DNA from: Heligmosomoides polygyrus polygyrus
Lineage: Eukaryota > Nematoda > Chromadorea > Rhabditida > Heligmosomidae
Reading direction: 5' to 3'
DNA: 64,000 bases
NCBI GenBank assembly: GCA_947396885.1
Contig: OX377202.1
Location: 32,603,407-32,667,406 of the forward strand
Both the position numbers and the translations under genes were made by a program. Numbering within the stretch: position 1 is the stretch's first letter; the number at the start of each line of letters is the position of its first letter. Shown piece after piece: positions 49,507 to 59,705 of this stretch. The notes under the pieces were generated by a model. The model was not told the origin of the DNA, searched no databases, and saw only the letters and a list, made by a program, of their open reading frames with translations.

Positions 49507-49730
49507 AAGGTTCGCAGACCACCCAGATGAGAGCAGTCACACCGGCGTTTGGAGAAGTGACGGACCGGTCGACGACGACAGAGGCAGAAGATTCTTCCTT
49601 CTCTCTCGGTCAGCCGGCGACGGTGGTCAACACAATGAAATCCCGAGCGAGGGCCTTCGTCATGGTCGTTCTCGCTTCGTTCGATTCGTCCGTTCCGCTC
49701 GACTTGGATTATCATGGTCTGTCGATCTGA
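49507..49730 (+). CDS. Second exon of small secreted protein, tentative
   Basis: Following the acceptor TTTTCCCAG (to 49506), the frame that matches the phase of the exon at 49329 reads EGSQTTQMRAVTPAFGEVTD, then a Ser/Thr/Glu-rich run (RSTTTEAEDSSFSLGQP), then a hydrophobic segment (RARAFVMVVLASFDSS) and a TGA at 49728. Joined with the signal exon this would be about 86 residues. Only this reading continues both open and in phase to a natural stop with sensible composition. A weak internal donor (CTCTCG/GTCAGC near 49605, phase 1) could instead lead on to the ShKT exons. Confidence 0.4.
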
Positions 49731-49959
49731 GAGAGTGCGGGATGCGCCTCGCATGTCTCAAACCCGCCACCGCTTGTTCGACCATTCCAAGCTCTAGGCG
49801 CAACCGCAGTTTCCGCATGCTCAGAGCACTGCTGCGTGATGATTCTCGAGGCTGCATTTTAGCAGCCGGAAAGGAGAAGTCACAGGAAGTTCTTCCAAAC
49901 GCTCTTTGTTCCTTGGGATGGCACCTAACATTATGTAGTTCTGTTATCTCATAGTAGGC

Positions 49960-51850
49960 GCTTAGTTTTATGTAGTTACAAACGCGTATCAGGTCTTCTG
50001 GGATTCTGGCTGTTAACCTACACCGGATTCCGCAATCCTTAGCCCCATTGCCATAGTGTACCATAGTGTTCCCTCCCTTCGGAAGTCGAACCTGAAACCA
50101 CTTATTCATCCACTCTAATAACCGATTTGTTATGACTTTATGCTTTGGAGCGCGAGTGAGCAAAAAAAGGATCTAACCGATGCAAGAATTTAGTATAATA
50201 AAATTGCACGGTTATCAGAGTACTCGTACAACTAGCAAAAAGAATAAAAACGCCAATTTGGGCGTTGATCGACCCGCTTTGGACAAGCCATGCATCCCGC
50301 TCTGCCTAATATAGTAGATGGTTCCAGTACAAATTAGTCCTTACAGTGACTTCCCTTGACCACTTGGTGATGTGGGAGAACTGTCCCTCTCTGCCGACAT
50401 GCGCCGTATACCTCTTAGATTGAACACATCCAGAAATGAAGTACTAGTGCAGACAGCAGCTAGCCAAACCCTTTTTCTTGTCTTTGAAGGACAAATGCTT
50501 GAAGGAGATGTTCTCCATTATCCACTTCTTAGCTTCTTTGATAGGTGGTCACAAATGCTCTCCACTCTCATTGGTGTTGGATGATCACAAGGATGAAAAG
50601 GAAAAGGAGTTGGATTTCTCCTTTTGCCCTTTCGCGGTGCCCCACGCATTCTTCTCCTTCGTGCAATCCTGAAGGCAACTTGAAAAGGTATTCTGCCCAT
50701 ACGGTGAAAGACAAGGGCATCCGAATTGAAGCTTCATGCACTCGAGGGTATTCTGGCACCACTTCTCGGAATGATAGAATGCTTGTTAGAAGTCGGTGTC
50801 AGCTGAACCTAAAATTGATCCAGGATTCCCGCGGAAAAGGATGCATGATGCTAACTCCGTCGCACATTCTTGTAATACTTACGTTGAATTTGGTATGATA
50901 GTTTTAGTTAGTGGTAATCGTGGAGGTGGAGCTTGATGGACTCCGTTGTTTGTTAGGACCAACGAGTTCTCTTTTGTGCATGTAGTCTAATGATTGGGGG
51001 CAGGTGATAAAGATCGGCGTTATTCAGTCACTCTGTAGTATGCGCGCATAAAAGCTAACTGTTGCCAGCCGAAAATCAGCGTTTCATTCCTGTAGGGGAA
51101 GTCTGGCGATGTATCCTGGTGGGGGGGGGGCACTCCACTCTCACTCCTTGAAAACAACGGCAAAACTGAAAGCAGACCAGTTTCCAAAGAGAATGCCGTA
51201 AAGTAGCCGACTACAAAACCTTTCTTTGCAATTTCCTACCTAGGAAATTCCACACTGTTTTCGTCTGTTTCAACTTGTTGACTCTCCGGGGGGACAGATA
51301 CAAGTATGGTACCATCCCATCGACTCCGTAGTGAGCGGTTGGATGACCAGTACAGGACCCGAACCGTAGTCCTTTATAGTCCGGTGCATTTAAGCCATAA
51401 ATGCCTAATCTGTACTGCTTTTGTTACTGAGAAATGAATTATCATAGCCTCCCGCCCGGTTCCGTTTCGTTCTGAGAAATATCTACATAGACGGATTGCT
51501 CGGAAGCGCTGTGGCATAATGAAATTTGAAGTTTTTTATTCTGGAGCCTCAATGTAAGCTGAAGATTTTAAGCGCATATCGACCCTTGAGACCTCCTCAA
51601 GGAGCAAAGAGACGGAATGAATGCGCAGACAGCAGGACCATGCCTTGCTGACGAAGTTCCTTGCGCATTCACTTGGCGATGTCGATGTTTGGTAGTTATA
51701 TGCCCCGAACAGACACTTGAAAGCGAGTTGGCAGGAGCTGGCAACTTCAATAATCCCACTGGACATAGAAAACCTTGACTGGATTAGAGGACGGACTGCA
51801 ACATCTGCAAAGTCGAACATCTATGTACCAGTGCTGGCTGTGGCCTATTC
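49960..51850. other. No recognisable gene
   Basis: Only short, poorly coding frames. A run of ten G residues lies near 51121-51130. I could not define repeat boundaries. Confidence 0.35.
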
Positions 51851-51857
51851 AGCCTTA

Positions 51858-52110
51858 CCAAGTGGCGCAAGTGGTTAGGCGGCTGCCTGCGTTTGTCGGT
51901 GTGACCAAGTGGTTGCGGTAAGGGTGTAGCCATTGTGCACTGTCCCTTTGTGTAGACGAGTTATCAATGTTGAAGCTCACTTTCTAGCATTCACTCGTAG
52001 AGCGCACATAGAACGACTTCGGGCAGGGGTTAGCCTTAAGGCCGTGGTTGGGGAAGGCATCCAGATGCGAGCGTCTGGCGGTGGTGACATAGGGAGCCCA
52101 AATTCGACTT
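51858..52110 (+). repeat. tRNA-like SINE, third family
   Basis: AGTGGCGCAAGTGGTTAGGCG (51866 onward) is an excellent A box. A GTGGTTGCGGTAAGG stretch stands at the B-box distance but is poor. The body ends in GGGGAAGGCATCCAGATGCGAGC with an inverted GCATC/GATGC pair. It differs from the abundant family. Confidence 0.4.
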
Positions 52111-52377
52111 AGAATGTTTAAGCACTGCACAGCCTAAGAATCACTCAATCAAGCTGTGTGAATTCCAGTACGGATCCACAGAGAAAGGGCATTTTTGAAT
52201 CGAGTGCGTTGTGGCTGTTCACTTTATAGCTTGTGACATAATCGGAGCGAGAACCAGTCAGCTGGCGCCTGATCAACCGAGCCAAATCTTATATATTTTC
52301 CTTGTCTGCTAGCTGCCACCGGAGTTGTCCTGAAAAGGTTGTGCTGCCCCATGTGATGGTCCTGAAGGTACATGAGG

Positions 52378-52632
52378 CAAAGGATAAAGAACAGTGCTAA
52401 TCAGCCATTTTTGGGATGCGCCACGCATGTTACCCCTACGGGATGTCGTAGGGGCAACTTGAATGCGTATTTGCGATTAAAAATTCAGTGCTTTAGCCTT
52501 CCCAGACGAATCTAGCACTAATTTATCGACTTCGGAATGTTGGAAGGCATGGTTAGCCTGTGGAAAACCTGAACTAAGAACCAGGTATGGGGTGCACGCA
52601 ACAGTCGGCGCCTTCTCCGACTACACGTCCAC
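52378..52632 (-). repeat. tRNA-derived SINE copy
   Basis: Minus-strand: tail AGGATAAAGAAC, 3' hairpin GGGATGCGCCACGCATGTTA, then CTTTAGCCTTCCCAGACGAA, AACCAGGTATGGGGTGCACG and head GGCGCCTTCTCCGACTACAC. An inverted 3' fragment of the same SINE follows its head at about 52670-52712, and another minus-strand 3' fragment at about 52850-52890. Confidence 0.8.
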
Positions 52633-52989
52633 CCTACTATTTACCAGAAATATGTAATGAATGCGCTTTTTGATATCCCGTAGAAGTAATGCACCTTGCG
52701 CACCCCAAAAGAACCTATATTGGTCTATTTTTAACTTTCTTCTTTCATCTATTTACGTCAGTGCGTTGGGATTTTTTTCGACTTGTGCCTTAACTTGTTG
52801 GTTGATAAGCGGGGATAAAAAGATAAGAGTGGCCGCTTGTCAATTCTTCTTGTGGGGTGCGCTACGTATTCATTTAATTGTTCCATAAACTCCTGCGCAA
52901 ATGAACGAGATAACACACTGTCGTTGACACCAATGTGTGTTTCACCCAAACTGCCTCCATCCGAGGGTGACGCACCAGCCTCTTGGCTG

Positions 52990-53042
52990 CTTCCATAAGG
53001 CTCTGAAGAAGGCGGTTACGCCGAAACGTCAGCCGAATAAAG
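52990..53042 (+). ncRNA. Hammerhead ribozyme, type I, Penelope style
   Basis: All core elements are in place: stem I 5' strand GGCT (52999-53002), conserved CTGAAGA (53003-53009, C-U-G-A-N-G-A), stem II GGCG-GTTA-CGCC (53011-53022), conserved GAAA (53023-53026), a minimal stem III made by ACGT (53026-53029), the cleavage triplet GTC (53028-53030) and stem I 3' strand AGCC (53031-53034) pairing with GGCT. An outer helix CTT/AAG (52990-52992 with 53040-53042) closes an internal loop. This minimal stem III design is known from ribozymes in Penelope-like retroelements, which self-cleave efficiently as dimers. Predicted cut after 53030. The ribozyme marks a degenerate Penelope terminal repeat; no RT is visible beside it. 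Confidence 0.8.
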
Positions 53043-53324
53043 TGTGGTTAACAATCTTGGCTCCACAGCTCAAACAGTCCTATTGGTGTCAACGTCATGC
53101 CAAGATTCAACGACAGTCGATCATGGAATATAACACACTGTGTTTAATTCGAGGTGTAGACGATTCTGGGCAGTAGGTATCACTGTGTTTGGTAGTTCCA
53201 GCTTTGATTTTGGGTCAGCTTGAATATATTGTCTCTATGGAACATCATGGAGGAATATGATTGGGTGCGAAGACATATGCACACGACGGTCTGTGCTTGC
53301 TTCGACAACACAAGCCCTAATGTG

Positions 53325-54115
53325 TATACTTTTTAAGGACAAGTTGAACACTTTCCAAAATTCTTGGCGCTTTTGAAATTAAACTCAACATCTTCCAGAT
53401 CAAAGCCAGCGAGTCTCTCAGATAAAACGAGACGCTTTCTAAGAAGGCTATATATTTTTTATCATAAGAATGTTTATTGTAACCTTCTATGGAATTCTTT
53501 AATTCATCCATTCGTCTACCAAGAATGTGAACACACAGTTCGGAATTTCTAATGACTCAAAGTTTGCTTCAAGGTTCAGGAAAATAGTACGATACAAGCG
53601 GTAGAAGATGTTCCCCATACACCCTCTCTAGACCGCACGATTTTCCTTGATTGACAGCAAAATTCTGTTTGCTTTAAGGCACATACCTGTCAACTGTACA
53701 ACAAAAGACAAATGGAGAAAGCACATATATCTTCACTTCGTTGTTATAGTGATCAGCATTTACATTGTCATCAAGCACCTGGACGAACACTGCGCAATCT
53801 CTTGTTTTGACACAAAAATTACAGCTTTCTTGTTTTTTTTGAATACGCATTAAACCATTATTTTTCTTAAAAACAAAAGTTTTATAAAGTTGTAGAAAGT
53901 GTTCACTTTTTGAGGCAGGTGAATTAAAATTTTTGCAAGTCTATCTACTTTTCTTCGGACGAAAAATTGTAATATTTTAACTTTTCTAAAAACGGCATGT
54001 GGTTCTCTCTCTTTCTCGTATCGGCTAGGAAAATGATCAGTTTGTTTTCACGACCGTCAAGCTTACTTTAGAAGGTGCCTATTTGTACTTGAAAATGGTA
54101 TAAATGCGTCGACGC
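53325..54115. repeat. Long-TIR AT-rich MITE, diverged copy
   Basis: Left: AAGTTGAACACTTTCCAAAAT, GGCGCTTTTGAAATTAAACTC and CATCTTCCAGATC. Right: GTGTTCACTTTTTGAGGCAGGTGAATTAAAA (around 53900) and ACTTGAAAATGGTATAAAT (around 54090). Order and sequence match the element at 38405-39238, including the GTGTTCACT...GAATTAAAA interior block. Confidence 0.55.
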
Positions 54116-54989
54116 TACCTAGTATTCGGATGTACTACACATATTCTATTCTTATGGGGTGGCGCCTGGCAGGCTGGATCGTCTTCAGCTCTCCCTGATT
54201 GAAAGCTGCGTGGAAATCATCCTTATGATTGAGGTTAAAGAAGTCAGCTTGCTGTTCACGTGCATCTGGATAATAATTTTACATTCTTATGTAGCTCAGA
54301 AGGGGGGAGGGTCGTCTTGAGATCATTTTTCTTACACTCTATGCTGGTATCCACCTTCAAGAATAGATTCCAAAAAAACGGAAGTTACTCTTTCCTGGGA
54401 TGGATTATAGAGCGCGATTGCGGCCAATCTGCGAGGATTTTGTGAAGATGAGCGGAAAGAAAGAAAGAAAAGAACAGACAGACCCTTCTGGATAATGACT
54501 GACAGTTATTCCTCAGAAAGAAAGAAGAGCTGAACGATTTGCCCCCATGTCTCCTTCTAATTCTAAGCCGTGTTAATTTCGACAACGTCAGTGGGCATGT
54601 ATTTCGACAACGTCAGTGGGCACCGAGCAGTTTCAAAGACAAATTTAGGATGAATCGCGGTTTATTGGAACAAGTCGCGTACTGCACTTGTCGTAAAAGG
54701 CTCGCAGATGTTGAGCAGGCTTATCGTTGGCAGAGCGTGTGTACTCTGGTATCCTGATTAGCTGTCGTGTGCCCGGTCGGTGCCGTGATTGACTGTGATT
54801 AGTTGGAGCGCTCCATGCTCCCAATGCTGCCCACGTTCGCGACATGAACCCTTGGATAAAACATCCTGAGGACTTGTTAAATGCATGTCCGGCGAATGGC
54901 TTGCCTCAACTAACGATAGTTAAGTCAGTGCTTAACAGTTCCTAGATAAGTCTCGCAGCAAGCGAAGCAACTTCAGGCTTATAGCGAAA

Positions 54990-55180
54990 TGTGCTTGAGT
55001 GCGTGGAATGAGAGATTTGTCTCGGTTCTGTGCTCCCGAGCACAGATTCTGCAAAGAAGTGAATTTCCGGTTGTGGCCAGTTTTGATACCAGCGTGGTAG
55101 ATAGCCCACATCCTTCAGTTCTTTCTACGCATTCGGGCCCGCTTTCCTATTATATAAACACCGCGAAACTAATAGCGATT
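54990..55180 (+). repeat. Dispersed repeat pair, copy A
   Basis: GCGTGGTAGATAGCCCACAT, CCTTCAGTTCTTTC, GGGCCCGCTTTCC and TATATAAAC correspond in order to blocks at about 58690-58775 (GTGTGGTAGATGGACCATAT, CCTGAAGTTTAT, GGGGCCCAGTTCTC, TATACGAAC). I recognise no family. Confidence 0.5.
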
Positions 55181-55268
55181 CGCGGCAATTGCTCACCGTG
55201 CCATCTGGGCCAGGAACTTCGTCTTGTGGCACTACCTAAATATAGGTCCCTGTCCTTGTGATCTCTGT

Positions 55269-55817
55269 TTACTCAGCAGCAAAAGTGATTGGAAAACGAA
55301 AGCACGAGCGCCCGGTTCCGACGCAATTCCACGTGAGACCCCTCGACTGCTGCGAGGCACTTAACACAGAAAAGTTTGAAATTGGGATATGTACACAGCA
55401 GTTTATGGTGCAGGCGAGCGATACGCATCGACCAGAGACGTTCTGTGTCGCTCTCCGCCGTTCCTCGTTAGTCCAACCACACCAGGGAGATCGTTCCAGA
55501 TAGGGACGTCTTCCGCTGTCCCTTTTTTGGGGGTCAAAGCGGCTGGGTGGAGAGTAAGCCACAGAGCCGAAACGAGATCGCTTCTTCGTCGGGTGTTCAT
55601 AGCCGGTGAGACACGTTAGGCGCTTTTTCTCCGAGACGGGCAGTGAACAGCGTGTCTGTTTTTCCCGGCGCCGCGCTTCGGACTCCATGGCGGCTGTCCA
55701 GTCCTTAGCAGCTGGCTTACACGCCGCTTCGGCGTGTCTCCTCTGCTTAGGCAACTCGTCGTTCCACATCAGTGCCCGATACACACCGGCGAGACAGCTC
55801 TCGTACAGCCGCAGCAA
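55269..55817 (-). other. Long open frame, unidentified
   Basis: A 182-codon minus-strand frame, one of the longer uninterrupted ones outside known elements, open upstream of its first listed codon as well. It has no ATG at its start but reads LYESCLAGVYRALMWNDELP, then HAEAACKPAAKDWTAAMESE, followed by a basic run (ARRREKQTRC). GC is raised. No domain is recognised; the plus strand of part of this block is also open. It could be an exon or a decayed transposon gene. Confidence 0.25.
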
Positions 55818-56807
55818 GGGGTTCTCATGGTTTGTAGGAGTTCGCGTTGAGGGACGATATAGATAGTTTTCATGCCCGAAATGGCTTAATCTGCAGAAGA
55901 GCTGGAGCTCAATAGACGTGTGAGGATAAAGATAGAGGGGGATTCGCTAACCGTTGAGGAATGATCGGCATGGTTTGTTTTGGGGGCCTTGAACAGAGAG
56001 TCTTAAAGCGGGGTGCACACTGCAGGAGGCTTCTCTGTCTGCGCTCCTGGTGGCAAAGTTGGCGACTGAAACGAAGCTAAGCACCTCTCTGGCAAGCGAC
56101 TGCCTACTTGCGCCTGGGAAAGATGTCGCTTTCATATTTCGCCTGAGCCAGACCCGTCAACAGTTAAACTCACGGGTATGCGGGGTAGCAAGGGTAGAGA
56201 TAAGGTAGGGAATAGAGATGAATGTTTCATCGTGGGTTTCTACCTCTTATAGCCGCGGGTTAGTGTTGATGAATCCGGCATCTGACGAGACTGGTAAAAA
56301 AAGCTGTCAGTGTGACAAACGCGACTTCTGCCTTTCTAACTGTTTGCGCGCAAATAGGGAAGTTGCTCCGCCAGGATTCTGCGTTGGCGGTTTGATGAGC
56401 TGTTGGCTAAGAATGTGCAATTTCTGTTTCGGTCCATATCTCACTGTCTTCACCTTCTGCGTAGACTGGAAAAGTACATTAATAGATCTTCAAGTGTTAG
56501 TATTGTGCCACAACGAGGTTATTATGGTGAATCTTCTTTATTTATGCGTGGCAAACGTGCAGCGTCCTCGGTTCTTTTTGTTTCTTCCATGATTCTTTCG
56601 CTTAACCGTCATCTTTACCCTGTGAAAAAGAGCCTGTAAAATAGTACTCGGAAAACTACTCGCCGAAATTATTACGGAATGTGAGAACAGAACAGGAGAA
56701 CAGAACACTATTCGCAAAACTAGAGCGGAATGAGGGAAAAAAGAGGTTCATAGGTTCGGTGCCAATTTGGAATGGACAACAAAAGCTTAAGCAGTCTCCA
56801 GTGATGA

Positions 56808-57349
<542 letters not shown>

Positions 57350-57768
57350 AAGAAGATTCACCATAATAACCTCGTTGTGGCACAATACTAACACTTGAAG
57401 AACTTAAAATGCCGAGGTTTTATGAAGGGAGAAGCTTTGATTTAATACATTAATAGAGCTTCTCTTTCACATCTGTGAGGTGTTTAAACCTTTCTTCTCT
57501 GCATGCTCTTCTTCCACGTAAAGAAAGGTGCCAAGAAGGCTTCTTGCGTTTGCTGTGTCTATGTAGAGTTGCTTGCTATATGACAGGGTAGACGCACGAA
57601 GTAGGAGGCCTCTTGCATCGGTCCTAGAGAGAGTTCAGGGTGCACAGCGCGTTCGCAGGATATGCCCGTTCTGGCCCGCATTTCAATTCGACTTCGGGTT
57701 CGATTCGCGTCCAAGCTCACCAATAAATCCACGCCTTCGGAACTGAATGTGTCTGGGAAGTGGTGAGC

Positions 57769-58073
57769 ATAAAGGATAAAGAATAAAGGATAAAGGACGG
57801 CGTTATTCAATCCTCTTTGGGATGCGCCACGCACTCTACTTCTACGGGATGTCGTGGAGGCGAGTTGAGTGCGTATTTGGCCATACAATGACTTGCGGTG
57901 GCCAGCCGATGAACAAGTCAGCGCTTTATCCTTCCCAGTCACGTCTGGTACCAATTCACCGACCCCGGAGGGATGGAAGGCTTGGTTGGCCTGGGCGGGA
58001 CATCCGAACCAGGAACATGGTATCGGGTGCACGCGACAGCCAGCGCCTCCTCTGACTGCGCTCCACGCGCCTG
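57769..58073 (-). repeat. tRNA-derived SINE, best-preserved copy
   Basis: This copy defines the unit. Read on the minus strand: GGCGCGTGGAGCGCAGTCAG (A-box region), GTGCACCCGATACCATGTTC, CTGGTTCGGATGTCCCGCCC (B-box region), GGGGTCGGTGAATTGGTACC, AAGGATAAAGCGCTGACTTG, the 3' hairpin ACGCACTC...GAGTGCGT, GGCGCATCCCAAAGAGG and a tail of TCCTTTATCC repeats. About 300 bases. An inverted 3' fragment lies just outside its head (58095-58140). Confidence 0.85.
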
Positions 58074-58353
58074 TGGACGTCCAAACGCGCTTTCAAATTA
58101 CCGCTTCGATACCTCGTAGAAGTGGAATGTGTTGAGTATCCCGCAACGGGTTTGATTAACGGGATCTATCCTAGTCGGGGTGGGGGGGGGGGGTCGTGCG
58201 TTTATTCCTCCATTTCTCACTTTATTTGTTCACAAGAGGCCCAGATGCTGCTCGATGATACGAGGACTTTCATGATATTTCAGGGATGTGCGAGTGTGGC
58301 AGGGGATAACCATCAACTGCCACCTTAGGGCTATCCCCCGCCGACTTGGGCTC

Positions 58354-58521
58354 GGATTCATTAACGACTTTCATAACTTTAACAGCGAATTCATACTGAA
58401 AACCTCAGATAGCGCGGCTTATCGCTCGCCATATCGCTTGATAAGCCGCGCTATCAGGGATTTCGGCTGATTTCGGCTCCGACGTTTCTCTGTTAAATTG
58501 TTGTAAGTCGTTGATGAATCC
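58354..58521. repeat. 168-bp palindromic MITE
   Basis: Terminal repeats GGATTCATTAACGACTT (58354) and its complement AAGTCGTTGATGAATCC (58505-58521) enclose a second inverted block, TAACAG/CTGTTA, and a core hairpin GATAGCGCGGCTTATC (58408-58423) with GATAAGCCGCGCTATC (58440-58455). Nearly the whole unit can fold on itself. No coding sequence. Confidence 0.8.
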
Positions 58522-58639
58522 AGCTAACGCCGACGTTTCTCTCCCTACCCTGTCCTTTTGTTGTGCCTTTGAACACGTATTTTTCTATACGTTTCTGCAT
58601 GTTTCGTCACTCAAAGAGAAAGGGTCCCTTGAGCGTAAA

Positions 58640-58790
58640 ATGAGTGCTTTTGGTTGGGTTCAGACTGAGCAATGGAAGGAGCTCCAGAGTGTGGGTAATT
58701 TTGGCACAGGTGTGGTAGATGGACCATATCCTGAAGTTTATAATGCACGGAGGGGCCCAGTTCTCTATACGAACCCATGTCTCTATGTGT
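58640..58790 (+). repeat. Dispersed repeat pair, copy B
   Basis: Partner of 54990-55180. In one frame it reads NFGTGVVDGPYPEVYNARRG against NFDTSVVDSPHPSVLSTHSG-like sequence in copy A, so the family may be coding-derived. Confidence 0.45.
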
Positions 58791-59705
58791 TCAGGACAGG
58801 CTGCTGCTTTTCGAAAGTTGTCGTAGGAACCAGAAAAGGAGTGCTGTGCTGTCTCTGAAAGGGTAGACGCTAAAATTCAGACGGCCGAAGGAAACGAGTA
58901 CAATCATGCATGGCGAATGTAGGAAGCAGACTGCATATTTCAGCGATTCCCATCGATGATAATGTTTCGGTTCTGTCGTCATCATGCTGCCGTACTCGAC
59001 AGGTACCATTACGGGATGTGCATAGAAGAGTGACTCTGCAAGGTTTTCAACTTCCTCCAGTGAGGAGATGAGCAGAAGTAGCCAGTATTCTTCTGATATC
59101 ATTCGCAGCCGTCACAGTCTCCCTGTTGCAAATGCTGCGAACTAAAATTTCGGTTCACAGCAAAGTCAACCGCACCTTCGGCATCTTCTGCAGATGGGAA
59201 TTGCTTCCGGACTCACAATCACACGCAGGCTTGACTAAGACGGCAACCATATTTCGTCTGCAGTCGAGTCGGTTATATCCCTTTTCGTATGATTTTGCAT
59301 CCTGAAGGAGTAATGAGCTGCATGTCAATCTTGATGAATCTTTCTGTGTGTTTCGACTGCTCTGGCATATCCGCGGCGTATTCCTCAACAGAACAAATGA
59401 TAGATGTGCAGCAGTCTGTAGGAACTACGCCGAATTTATATTCCAGCTGCTGTGAACAACGTTTACGAGCTCTCACTACAGCGTTGACGCTTCAGCCTTC
59501 CCTCTTTCTTTAATCAGAAATAGTTGACTTTTGAGAGTCATTCACTGCAAAAATGTTTTGGCAGTAGCGAACGATTTTGTCAGAAGCGCGATGTTCCATA
59601 CGCCAGCCTCCGGGATCTGCCGCTCCCCTAGAAAGCTTCCCCTAGATGCCTTTTCATCACAATGGATTAATCCCGGTCCATGACCTTAAACATGCTATCT
59701 TTCAG

